This document shows, one piece after another, positions 19,063 to 27,116 of a stretch of 64,000 nucleotides of DNA. Source of the stretch: Sphingomonas sp. Leaf412 (GTDB lineage: Bacteria; Pseudomonadota; Alphaproteobacteria; Sphingomonadales; Sphingomonadaceae); assembly GCF_001425405.1 (NCBI RefSeq), contig NZ_LMQP01000003.1:833595-897594 (forward strand), given 5' to 3'. The first letter of the stretch is position 1; each line of letters starts with the position of its first letter. The position numbers were made by a program, and so were the translations under genes. A model generated the notes under the pieces. The model was given only the letters and a program-made list of their open reading frames with translations. It searched no databases and had not been told where the DNA came from.

Positions 19063-20145
19063 TCAGAACAATTCCCCCTGCGGCCCCGCGGGCGGACGGA
19101 ACAGGTCGCACCGCAGGTCCAGCCGCCGCCGCTCGTCCGAAAACCCCGCGCGCGCCCGCGCGATGCGGAACCGCGTGCGCAGCAGGTCCGCCCACGGCCC
19201 CTGTCCCTTCATGCGGGTGTGGAAGCCGGGGTCGTTGTCGCGCCCGCCGCGCAGCGACCGGATCGTCGCCATGACCTTGCCCGCGCGATCCGGGAAATGT
19301 TCGTCCAGCCACGCGCGGAACAGCGGCGCGACCTCCCACGGCAGGCGCACGGGAATGTAGCTGACCCCCCGCGCGCCCGCGGCGGCGGCGGCGGCGACGA
19401 CCGCCTCCACCTCCGGATCGGTGATCGCGGGGATGACCGGCGCCATGTTGACATAGGTCGGCACGCCCGCCTCCGACAGCGCGCGCACCGCCGCCAGCCG
19501 TCGCATCGGCGAGGGCGCGCGCGGCTCCACCGTCATCGCGATGCGCGGGTCCAGCGACGTGACCGACACCGCCACCGCCGCCAGCCCCTTCGCCGCCATC
19601 GCCGCCAGCAGGTCGATGTCGCGCACGACGCGATCGGACTTGGTCGTGACGACGACGGGGTGGTCGCACTCGTGCAATACCTGGAGCAGGTCGCGCGTCA
19701 CGCGCCAGTCGCGCTCGATCGGCTGGTACGGATCGGTATTCGTCCCCATCGCGATCGGCGCGCAAACATAGCCCTTCTTCGCCAGCTCGCGCTTCAGCAG
19801 CGCCGCCGCGTCGGGCTTGGCGAACAGCTTCGTCTCGAAATCCAGCCCCGGGGACAGGTCGTGATACGCATGGCTCGGCCGCGCGAAGCAATAGATGCAG
19901 CCATGCTCGCACCCACGATAGGCGTTGATCGAGCGATCGAAAGGCACGTCGGGGGAGGTGTTGCGCGTGATGATCGTGCGCGGATGCTCGACTGTCACGG
20001 TCGTGCGCAGCGGCGGCGGCGCGCCGTCGATATCCTCTTGCGCATCGAGCCAGTCGCCGTCCGCCTCCCGCGCGGGCAGGTTGAAGCGCGCGCTGTCGCG
20101 GTTCAGCGTGGCGCCGCGAACGGCGCGGGTCTTGCCAGCGGCCAT
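19063..20145 (-). CDS. PA0069/Rv2578c-family radical SAM protein
   Basis: A 360-residue product from ATG 20145 (ATG 20169 is also in frame; neither has a clear ribosome site). The family signature RGATLNRDSARFN opens the protein. The radical SAM cluster motif is CEHGCIYCFARP (Cys79, Cys83, Cys86), followed by GLDFETKLFAKPD and TKSDRVVRDIDLL. The family is widespread but uncharacterised; members resemble spore photoproduct lyase-like enzymes. The gene ends 29 bases before the start region of the 2Fe-2S gene, so both may be co-transcribed. Confidence 0.88.
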   Translation of the reverse strand: MAAGKTRAVRGATLNRDSARFNLPAREADGDWLDAQEDIDGAPPPLRTTVTVEHPRTIITRNTSPDVPFDRSINAYRGCEHGCIYCFARPSHAYHDLSPGLDFETKLFAKPDAAALLKRELAKKGYVCAPIAMGTNTDPYQPIERDWRVTRDLLQVLHECDHPVVVTTKSDRVVRDIDLLAAMAAKGLAAVAVSVTSLDPRIAMTVEPRAPSPMRRLAAVRALSEAGVPTYVNMAPVIPAITDPEVEAVVAAAAAAGARGVSYIPVRLPWEVAPLFRAWLDEHFPDRAGKVMATIRSLRGGRDNDPGFHTRMKGQGPWADLLRTRFRIARARAGFSDERRRLDLRCDLFRPPAGPQGELF

Positions 20146-20192
20146 TCGGCAGGTGTACGCGTAGAACATTAAGGGAACAAGGGGTTTCGGCG

Positions 20193-20543
20193 ATGGGATA
20201 TGACGGCAGCTGCCATTGCGGCGCGGTGACGTTCACGGTGGCTGGAGACGTGCCGACGGAGGCGATCGCATGCAACTGCTCGCACTGCCGTCGCAAGGGG
20301 TTCCTGCTGGCCTTCGTCCCCGCCGATTCCTTTACGCTGACCGCGGGGGAGGGGGCGCTGACCGACTATCGCTTCAACCGCCACACGATCGCGCACCGCT
20401 TCTGCGCCACCTGCGGCACCCAGCCCTATGGCGCCGGAACGGGGCCGGACGGATCGGCGATGGCGGCGGTGAACCTGCGCTGCGTGCCGTCGATCGACCT
20501 CGATACGCTGACCGTCCAGAAGGTCGACGGGGCGAGTTTCTAG
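20193..20543 (+). CDS. GFA/CENP-V-family zinc protein
   Basis: A 116-residue protein of the glutathione-dependent formaldehyde-activating (GFA) fold. The zinc ligands are visible: CHC at Cys7/Cys9, the CNCSHC cluster (Cys27, Cys29, Cys32) and CATC (Cys71, Cys74). The RFCATCGTQPYG motif is typical. Only the Gfa enzyme itself has a proposed reaction with S-hydroxymethylglutathione; most short paralogues like this have unknown roles. It is divergent from the radical SAM gene. Confidence 0.9.
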   Translation: MGYDGSCHCGAVTFTVAGDVPTEAIACNCSHCRRKGFLLAFVPADSFTLTAGEGALTDYRFNRHTIAHRFCATCGTQPYGAGTGPDGSAMAAVNLRCVPSIDLDTLTVQKVDGASF

Positions 20544-20560
20544 CCAGGATCCACCCCCCG

Positions 20561-20628
20561 CCGTTCGGCCTGAGCGAAGTCGAAGGCTATGCGCTACATG
20601 TACTTCGACGTCGCTCGGCACGAACGGG
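20561..20628. repeat. Inverted repeat family CCGTTCG-C-GAGCGAAGTCGAAG, copy 2
   Basis: Arms CCGTTCGGCCTGAGCGAAGT... and ...TCGCTCGGCACGAACGGG. It sits between the convergent GFA and DUF2256 genes, the same setting as copy 1. Confidence 0.9.
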
Positions 20629-20638
20629 AGTGGGGTAT

Positions 20639-20791
20639 TCAGCGAGCCGCCGGCCGCTCCCCCACGCCCCGGCACCGATCCGAGCAATAGCGCACGTTAT
20701 TCCAGTCGCGCGCCCATTTCTTCCGCCACGCGAACGGGCGATGGCACGACGCGCAGACCTTCGTCGGCAGGTTGGGCTTCTTGTGCGCCAC
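20639..20791 (-). CDS. DUF2256 small zinc-ribbon protein
   Basis: A 50-residue protein starting at GTG 20791, whose first base is the last base of the moaB stop (TAGTG). The motif [20 protein letters not shown] plus [17 protein letters not shown] is the DUF2256 signature, with a four-Cys zinc ribbon (C-x2-C ... C-x3-C). The gene is too short for most gene finders. DUF2256 is often found next to photolyase-like or cofactor genes; its function is unknown. The GTG start is chosen because the conserved domain begins three residues later. Confidence 0.85.
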   Translation of the reverse strand: MAHKKPNLPTKVCASCHRPFAWRKKWARDWNNVRYCSDRCRGVGERPAAR

Positions 20792-21327
20792 TATCGCTCG
20801 CGCAATCGCGGCATCAGCTCGACGAAGTTGCAGGGGCGGTGGCGGCTGTCGAGCTGATCCTTCAGGATGCCGTCCCACGCATCCTTCACCGCCCCCGTCG
20901 ACCCCGGCAGCGCGAAGATATACGTTCCCCGCGTCACGCAGGCGCATGCGCGGCTCTGCACCGTGCTGGTGCCGATGGTCTGGTACGACAGCCAGCGGAA
21001 CAGTTCGCCGAACCCCGGGATCATCTTCTTCGCCACGCGCTCCACCGCCTCGGGCGTCACGTCGCGTCCGGTAACCCCGGTGCCCCCGGTGGTGATGATG
21101 CAATCCACCTCCGCATCATCGATCCAGCGATGCAGCTGCGCGACGATATCGTCCGCATCGTCCCGCAAAATCGTCCGGTCCGCCAGCACATGCCCCGCCT
21201 CCGTCAATCGCGCGACGAGCGTGTCGCCGGACCGATCCTCCGCCAGCCCGCGGGTGTCGGAGACGGTCAGCACCGCGATGCGGACGGGGAGGACGGGGAG
21301 CGTGGCGTCGATCGGCATCGTCGTCAT
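20791..21327 (-). CDS. moaB: Molybdenum cofactor biosynthesis protein MoaB
   Basis: A 178-residue MoaB/Mog-fold protein. The motifs are [20 protein letters not shown] near the N-terminus, the [17 protein letters not shown] nucleotide site and the [21 protein letters not shown]-terminal motif. MoaB-type proteins adenylylate molybdopterin or serve a related step. The molybdenum-linked 2Fe-2S subunit 1.8 kb away may be a functional partner, but this is only proximity. ATG at 21327 or 21318 both possible. Confidence 0.93.
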   Translation of the reverse strand: MTTMPIDATLPVLPVRIAVLTVSDTRGLAEDRSGDTLVARLTEAGHVLADRTILRDDADDIVAQLHRWIDDAEVDCIITTGGTGVTGRDVTPEAVERVAKKMIPGFGELFRWLSYQTIGTSTVQSRACACVTRGTYIFALPGSTGAVKDAWDGILKDQLDSRHRPCNFVELMPRLRER

Positions 21328-21422
21328 GTAGGAACATTGGCCGCAACGATCCAGTCAGCCGATCCGCAGACGTGTTGCGCGACCCTCGTCGCGACTATTG
21401 AGAAAGGGCGTGCGAACGATCA

Positions 21423-22481
21423 ATGTCGATGATGGTGTTCGCTTCATCGTCCACGCGGGTCCGGCTCACGATCGCCGCCCTTCTGGGCGTCGTTGCGTTG
21501 ATTGTGTTGCTGGTCACGCCGGCGGGGCTGGCATTTGTGCGGTCTGCTCGGGCTTGGGCGGTACCGATTGCGGGCCTTGGGGTCTTCGCGTTGTCCACGG
21601 TCCTTCGGGGGCTTCGTTCGGGGCGGGTAACGCTGCTCGATCGCGGCCTTGGCAACAAATACGATCGTGAAGTCCAGCCGATCCGCTTCTGGGCCGCGAT
21701 GTGCTGGAACACCGTCATGGGGACGATGCTGTCGTTGACTGCCGTCGCCGTGGCAATGGCATCGGGCACCGACGATTGTGTGAGCCCCGACTATGATACC
21801 GCTCCACGCGATCGGTTCGCTTTATGCGATCGGGCGATCGCCGAACGGCCACCGGGGAAGCCTGCGGCCGCGCTGTATGCGGCGCGCGGGACGGCGCTTC
21901 ACGAGATGGGTGAGGACGACAGGGCAATCGCGGATTATGACAGGGCGGTCGACCTCAATCCGTCCGATTCCTATTCCTTATATAATCGCGCGCTACTCTA
22001 TCACAAAGGCGAGCAGTTTCACTTCGCGATCGAGGATTACACGCGTTCGCTCAAACTGCGCGGCGACAATATCGACGCATACATAAATCGCGGCGATGCC
22101 CACTTTCAGAGACATGAAGTCGACGACGCACTCCGCGACTTTTCGCACGCGGATCGTCTGGATTCTGCGAAGCCCGAGGCGCTTGCGCGTCGCGGACTTG
22201 CTTATGCCGCGATCGGCGATCGGCGCCACGCCGAAGACGATTTTCGGGTCGTGCGGATGAGAGATGCCGCCAATGCGACGATGTTCAGGGGCGAGGCGCT
22301 GCTATGTCTGCAAAGCGGAGATCATAACGGTGCATTGTTCTACCTCAACGCGCTGCTCGACCGCAAACCCGGTGACACCTGGGCCATCGCCGCACTCGCG
22401 GATACATACGCGAGGTTGGGACAGGCCGAAAAAGCGCAGCAGGTCATGACGCAGTTCGGCCAGACTACGCGCAAGCGATAG
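21423..22481 (+). CDS. Membrane-anchored TPR protein, lower GC than neighbours
   Basis: A 352-residue protein with three hydrophobic segments in the first 115 residues (about 14-36, 45-62 and 90-112), then at least five tetratricopeptide repeats from about 145 (AALYAARGTALHEMGEDDRA, then DSYSLYNRALLYHKGEQFHF and DAYINRGDAHFQRHEVDDAL). No catalytic domain is seen. The codons contain many A/T third positions (for example the run around 21960-22110), unlike the flanking genes, which suggests recent acquisition. Function is unknown; TPR arrays usually hold protein partners. Confidence 0.75.
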   Translation: MSMMVFASSSTRVRLTIAALLGVVALIVLLVTPAGLAFVRSARAWAVPIAGLGVFALSTVLRGLRSGRVTLLDRGLGNKYDREVQPIRFWAAMCWNTVMGTMLSLTAVAVAMASGTDDCVSPDYDTAPRDRFALCDRAIAERPPGKPAAALYAARGTALHEMGEDDRAIADYDRAVDLNPSDSYSLYNRALLYHKGEQFHFAIEDYTRSLKLRGDNIDAYINRGDAHFQRHEVDDALRDFSHADRLDSAKPEALARRGLAYAAIGDRRHAEDDFRVVRMRDAANATMFRGEALLCLQSGDHNGALFYLNALLDRKPGDTWAIAALADTYARLGQAEKAQQVMTQFGQTTRKR

Positions 22482-22504
22482 CGCGGCGCCGACCGGCCTT
22501 CCCC

Positions 22505-24328
22505 TCAATCCACCCGCGTTCCCGATGCCGCCACCGTCGCGTTCGTCGCGATCGCGGTCGTCGACGGCGTGGCGTTCATCCGCACCGCGCTTGCGCCCGG
22601 CAGGCCGGGGAAGCGCGGCCACATGCCCTGTGCCAGTGCGCTGCGGCTGGGCGAGGCGATCTTGCCGCCTTGCGCCTCGTACATCCAGTAATTGCGCATG
22701 ACCGTCACGACGTATCCGCGCGTTTCCCAATAGGGGATCGATTCGATGTACAGCAGCGGGTCGCCGCCGTCCCGGACGATCCCGTTCCACTCCCCCACCG
22801 GCTTCGGCCCGGCGTTATACGCGGCGATCACCTTGGGCAGCAGCCCGCCGGTCAGGCCCATGTCGCGCAATTTCTCGATATGCCGCTGCCCGATGTCGAT
22901 GTTGGTCGACGGGCGGGTCAGCGCGGCCTGGTCCACCGTCACGCCGCGCTCGCGCATGTAATCGGTCGCCGCGGCGGGCATGATCTGCATCAGGCCGTAG
23001 GCACCCGCCGGGCTCTTCACCTTCGTGCGGAACCCCGACTCCTGCAACGCATGCGCGTACACCAGCGCCCGATCGACGCGCCATCCGGTGTCGGGCACCC
23101 AATTGGGCGAGGGGTAGCGCGCGTCGGCCGTCGCGACCACGCCCTGCGGCATATTGTGCGCCAGCCACACGGTGGTGGCGGGCAGGTCCAGCTGTTCCGC
23201 CAGCCGCGTCAGGCTGCCGAACTCGCCGGGACTGCCGATCCGCGCCTGCTGCCGGATCACGCCCTCGGCCGCATCGCCCTCGCCGATCTCGACCAGTGCC
23301 GCCGCGACGCGCACGTTGGGGCGGCGTTCCAGCGCCAGCCAGTCGCCCGATCCCGTCATCGACAGCATGTCCGCGGCCTTTCGCGCCGCCGCGCGCGGCT
23401 CGGCGAGGGCGAGCGCCTGTCGCGCCAGCAGGCCGTAGAAGGTCTCGCGATACTGCGCGGCCTGCTTCATCCGCGCCTCGACGCGATCGGGGCGGCCGCA
23501 GCGCATGTCGGCGCGCCCGGCCCAATAGGTCGCGGTCGCGCGCAGGTCGGTGTCCGCCGCGCGCGCCGCCACGCCCTCGAACGCGGGGGTCATCGCGGCG
23601 CAATCGCCCTGCCGCCACGCCGCCAGCGCCCCTGTCCAGCGTGCGTGCACCGCCCACTCGCCCGCGCCGTCCTGCGCTACCGCGGCAAGCCGGCGCGCAT
23701 CGGCGTCGCGCCCGGTCAGGAAATGGATCCACGCGATGCGCGATTGCCATTCGGTCGTCGCCTCGGGCGTCAGCCCCGACGTGGCGTTCAGCAGCGCCTC
23801 CGCCGCCGCGCCCTGGTCCGCCTTTACGAACGGCTGCATCCGCGCGGCGAGATCGGCGGCGATCAGGTCGCTTTTCGTCGCCTTCGCCCGGACCCGCGCG
23901 GGCGCGCCGTCCTGCCAGATAAGCCGCTGCGCCACGGGCAGGGGCGGGAGGTCCGTCACCCCACGCGATCGCGCCAGCCGCTCGATATCGGCCGCGCGGG
24001 GAAGCTCCGGCGCCTCCGCCAGCAATCGCGCAAGCGCATCGGCCTCGACCCGCGGCGATCCCTTCGCCGTGTACAATTCCGCGCGCATCCACGCGTGGAG
24101 CGGCCCCGGCGCCATCCCGTCCAGCGCGATCTGCGCATCGGTCCAGCGCGCGTCGCGGATCGCGGACAAAGCGGTGCGATACCCGCTGCGTTGCTCGGGC
24201 GTCAGTTGCGCGGGCACGCGCGGCGAGGCGGACAGCGCCGTCGCGGGCGCGTCGGCGGGCGCATCGGTCGCCCCGGCCGCGCCGGGAAGTGCGACCAGCG
24301 CCGCGGCGCCCATCAGCCAGGTCTTCAC
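22505..24328 (-). CDS. Soluble lytic murein transglycosylase (Slt70-like)
   Basis: A 607-residue periplasmic enzyme from GTG 24328, which overlaps the upstream stop (GTGA). A signal peptide MKTWLMGAAALVALPGAAGA opens it. A long helical superhelix runs to about 400. The GH23 catalytic domain has ALQESGFRTKVKSPAGAYGL with catalytic Glu430, then MQIMPAAATDYM and NIDIGQRHIEKL. It cleaves peptidoglycan glycan strands to 1,6-anhydro products. Translational coupling to a uracil-DNA-glycosylase-like gene is unexpected. Confidence 0.93.
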   Translation of the reverse strand: MKTWLMGAAALVALPGAAGATDAPADAPATALSASPRVPAQLTPEQRSGYRTALSAIRDARWTDAQIALDGMAPGPLHAWMRAELYTAKGSPRVEADALARLLAEAPELPRAADIERLARSRGVTDLPPLPVAQRLIWQDGAPARVRAKATKSDLIAADLAARMQPFVKADQGAAAEALLNATSGLTPEATTEWQSRIAWIHFLTGRDADARRLAAVAQDGAGEWAVHARWTGALAAWRQGDCAAMTPAFEGVAARAADTDLRATATYWAGRADMRCGRPDRVEARMKQAAQYRETFYGLLARQALALAEPRAAARKAADMLSMTGSGDWLALERRPNVRVAAALVEIGEGDAAEGVIRQQARIGSPGEFGSLTRLAEQLDLPATTVWLAHNMPQGVVATADARYPSPNWVPDTGWRVDRALVYAHALQESGFRTKVKSPAGAYGLMQIMPAAATDYMRERGVTVDQAALTRPSTNIDIGQRHIEKLRDMGLTGGLLPKVIAAYNAGPKPVGEWNGIVRDGGDPLLYIESIPYWETRGYVVTVMRNYWMYEAQGGKIASPSRSALAQGMWPRFPGLPGASAVRMNATPSTTAIATNATVAASGTRVD

Positions 24329-25062
24329 GTGTCCGTCTCCCCGGTCAGCAGCAACAGGTCGCGCCACGCCTCCATCTTCATCGCGGGCCGTTCGATCAGG
24401 ACGCGGGGATGGTGGGTGGCGACGACCTGCGTCATGCTGCCACTTTTATGCTGAAGCGTATGTAAACGCCCGCGTGCTTCCGTCGCGTTCATCGTCAGCA
24501 GGGCACGGGTCGCCGCATCCCCCATCGCCAGCAGCCGTTTCGGCGCCGCCAGGCCCGCATGATGCCGCGCGATCTCGCCCAGCCGCGCCTCGGTATCGCG
24601 GGGCACGCGCCCGGTCGGGGGGCGACGCGAACAGACCGCCGCGAGCGCCACCGTGTCGCGCGACTGCCCGATCGCGGCGAGCATGCGGTCGAACAGAGCG
24701 CCGGTCGGCCCCTCCATCAACTGCGTGCGGTCGCCACGTTCGGGGCAGTCGACGATTATCATCAGCGTGGCGTCTGCGGGGCCGCTCCCCGCGATGGCGG
24801 TGCCGCCCCAGTCCGCCTCGGGCGCCGCCGCGCCCGCGCGCCACGTCAGGAATGCGGGCAGGGTATCGGGCATCGCCGCCGTCGCGGGTACGGGCGCGGA
24901 GGCGACGACCGGTGCGACCGGGGCGGGCGCGTCCAGCCACGGAAACGCCTCGTCCTCGACGATCGTGTCGACCCCGGCGTCGCGCCACCATTCCAGCGCG
25001 CTCGCCGCCAGGCCATGCCAATCGAGATTCTGGTCCGCCCCCATTACTGCGGCCTTTACCAT
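24325..25062 (-). CDS. Uracil-DNA glycosylase superfamily protein (family 4/5-like, cluster Cys missing)
   Basis: A 245-residue protein. The N-terminal third (LAASALEWWRDAGVDTIVEDE, then an Ala/Pro linker) resembles the extension of alphaproteobacterial family 4-like UDGs. The UDG fold is seen at IIVDCPERGDRTQLMEGPTGALFDRMLAAI, VCSRRPPTGRVPRD, LLAMGDAATRALL and ATHHPRVLI. Family 4 enzymes hold a 4Fe-4S cluster with four Cys; only two Cys are present here, so no cluster is expected. Uracil excision is therefore plausible but unproven. It is coupled to the downstream transglycosylase. Confidence 0.78.
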   Translation of the reverse strand: MVKAAVMGADQNLDWHGLAASALEWWRDAGVDTIVEDEAFPWLDAPAPVAPVVASAPVPATAAMPDTLPAFLTWRAGAAAPEADWGGTAIAGSGPADATLMIIVDCPERGDRTQLMEGPTGALFDRMLAAIGQSRDTVALAAVCSRRPPTGRVPRDTEARLGEIARHHAGLAAPKRLLAMGDAATRALLTMNATEARGRLHTLQHKSGSMTQVVATHHPRVLIERPAMKMEAWRDLLLLTGETDT

Positions 25063-25075
25063 CTTCCGCCCCCTC

Positions 25076-25172
25076 CGTCATGCCGGACTTGATCCGGCAT
25101 CCATCGTGCCGCGATAGCATCAGGCGTTGTACGCGTGGCACGATGGACCCCGGATCAAGTCCGGGGTGACGG
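25076..25172. repeat. Inverted repeat family GTCATGCCGGACTTGATCCGG, copy 1
   Basis: Arms CCGTCATGCCGGACTTGATC... and ...GGATCAAGTCCGGGGTGACGG with the shared inner ATCGTGCCGC / GCGTGGCACGAT. It occupies the divergent region between the UDG-like and ETF-QO genes. Related copies are at 27018-27116, 27144-27255 and 58860-58957. Confidence 0.88.
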
Positions 25173-25296
25173 TAAGAAGGCTTGCAGCATACCATCCCCG
25201 GTTGACGCGAGGGTCAATTCGCTGGCACCGCGAAAGCGGACAGGGCGGGCCGATACGCGACCGGCGGCATACCCGACCTTCGAAGGAGTGACGACC

Positions 25297-26955
25297 GTGA
25301 GCGACCGCGAATCCATGCCCTATGACGTCGTGATCGTCGGCGCCGGCCCTGCCGGCCTGTCCGCGGCGATCCGGCTGAAACAGGTCGCTGCGGAACGCGA
25401 CGCGGATATCTCGGTCTGCGTCCTCGAAAAGGGGTCGGAGGTCGGCGCCCACATCCTGTCGGGCGCGACGATCGATCCGCAGGCGCTGGACGAATTGCTG
25501 CCGACGTGGCGCGAGGACGGCTGCCCGCTGGCGGAAGTGCCCGTCACGTCCAACCTGCACTGGGTGCTGACGAAGAAGGGCAAGCTGAACCTGCCCCACA
25601 TCCTGACCCCGCCGTTCCTGCACAACAAGGGGACGTATACCGGGTCGCTGGGCAATCTGTGCCGCTGGCTGGCGGGCAAGGCGGAGGAACTGGGGGTCGA
25701 GATCTTCCCCGGCTTCGCCGCCGCCGAAATCCTGTTCAACGACGATGGCAGCGTGAAGGGTGTCGCGACCGGCGACATGGGCGTGGCGCGCGACGGCACG
25801 CACAAGGGCGACTGGCAGCCCGGCCTCGAACTCCACGCGAAATATACGTTCTTCTCGGAAGGATGCCGCGGCCACCTGACCAAGGAACTGATGCGGCTGT
25901 TCGACCTGACGAAGGACAGCGACCCGCAGGTCTATGGCCTCGGCGTCAAGGAATTGTGGGACATCGCCCCCGACCTGCACGCGCAGGGCACGGTGGTGCA
26001 CACGCAGGGCTGGCCGCTGAGCGAGAGCGGCGCGAACGGCGGCGGCTGGATCTATCACCAGGCCAACGGGCAGGTGTCGATCGGCTTCGTCACCTGGCTG
26101 AACTACAGCAACCCCTATGTCTCCCCGTTCCAGGAGATGCAGAAGTGGAAGACGCATCCGCAGGTCGCGGCGCTGCTGAAGGGCGGAAAGCGCGTCAGCT
26201 ACGGCGCGCGCGCGATCAGCGATGGCGGGTTGCAGTCGATCCCGAAGTTGGTCTTCCCCGGCGGCGCGCTGATCGGCGACAGCGCGGGCTTCCTGAACGT
26301 GCCGCGGATCAAGGGCACGCATACCGCGATGAAGAGCGGGATGCTGGCTGCGGAGGCCGCGGTCGAGGCGATCGTGTCGCAGCGCGCGCATGACGAACTG
26401 GCCGCCTATCCGCAGGCGTTCGAGGCGTCGTGGGTGCACAAGGAATTGTCGATCGTCCGCAACGTCGTGCCGCTGGTGAAGCGCTTCGGCGACCTCCTGG
26501 GCTCCGCCTTCGCCGGGGTGGCGATGTGGATGGAATATCTCGGCCTGAAATGGCCGTTCACGCTGCATCACCATCCGGATCACGAGGCGCTGTGGCGCAA
26601 GGACCTGGTGAAGAAGATCGACTATCCCAAGCCCGACGGCGTCCTGACCTTCGACCGCCTGTCGAGCGTGTTCCTGTCGAACACCAACCACGAGGAGGAC
26701 CAGCCGGTCCACCTGACGCTGAAGGACCCCGCGACCCCGATCGCGTACAACCTGCCGTTGTACGACGAACCCGCGCAGCGTTACTGCCCCGCGGGCGTAT
26801 ACGAGGTGGTGGGCGAGGAGACGGGCGATCCGAAGTTCGTCATCAACGCGCAGAATTGCGTCCACTGCAAGACGTGCGACATCAAGGACCCGACGCAGAA
26901 CATCAACTGGGTCGTGCCCGAGGGCGGCGGCGGACCGAACTATCCCAACATGTGA
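25297..26955 (+). CDS. Electron transfer flavoprotein-ubiquinone oxidoreductase
   Basis: A 552-residue membrane-associated enzyme that moves electrons from acyl-CoA dehydrogenases, through ETF, to ubiquinone. The GTG start at 25297 follows GAAGGAG (25282-25288); ATG 25315 is the alternative. The FAD motif VIVGAGPAGLSAA is at residues 12-24. The ubiquinone-binding part contains GLGVKELWDI. The C-terminal ferredoxin domain has four Cys (YCPAGVYEV and CVHCKTCDIKDP) for the 4Fe-4S cluster, ending in GGGGPNYPNM. Length matches the family. It fits with the acyl-CoA dehydrogenase at 62.5 kb. Confidence 0.96.
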   Translation: MSDRESMPYDVVIVGAGPAGLSAAIRLKQVAAERDADISVCVLEKGSEVGAHILSGATIDPQALDELLPTWREDGCPLAEVPVTSNLHWVLTKKGKLNLPHILTPPFLHNKGTYTGSLGNLCRWLAGKAEELGVEIFPGFAAAEILFNDDGSVKGVATGDMGVARDGTHKGDWQPGLELHAKYTFFSEGCRGHLTKELMRLFDLTKDSDPQVYGLGVKELWDIAPDLHAQGTVVHTQGWPLSESGANGGGWIYHQANGQVSIGFVTWLNYSNPYVSPFQEMQKWKTHPQVAALLKGGKRVSYGARAISDGGLQSIPKLVFPGGALIGDSAGFLNVPRIKGTHTAMKSGMLAAEAAVEAIVSQRAHDELAAYPQAFEASWVHKELSIVRNVVPLVKRFGDLLGSAFAGVAMWMEYLGLKWPFTLHHHPDHEALWRKDLVKKIDYPKPDGVLTFDRLSSVFLSNTNHEEDQPVHLTLKDPATPIAYNLPLYDEPAQRYCPAGVYEVVGEETGDPKFVINAQNCVHCKTCDIKDPTQNINWVVPEGGGGPNYPNM

Positions 26956-27017
26956 CGGCACGGGATGTGACGGGGCGGGGCGGCGCTGTTAGGGTCGCGG
27001 GATGACATCGCGCCACT

Positions 27018-27116
27018 CCCGTCATGCCGGGCCCGTCCCGGCATCCACCCCTCCGCGAGCGCAGCCGACGCCGTGTCCGCGGCCCGGTGGATACCGGGAC
27101 CAGCCCGGCATGACGC
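27018..27116. repeat. Inverted repeat family GTCATGCCGG, copy 2
   Basis: Arms CCCGTCATGCCGGGCCCGTC... and ...GGGACCAGCCCGGCATGACG. Together with copy 3 it fills nearly all of the about 295-base stretch between the ETF-QO stop (26955) and the recognisable TPR coding region (27251). No gene, promoter or RNA is otherwise seen there. Confidence 0.85.
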
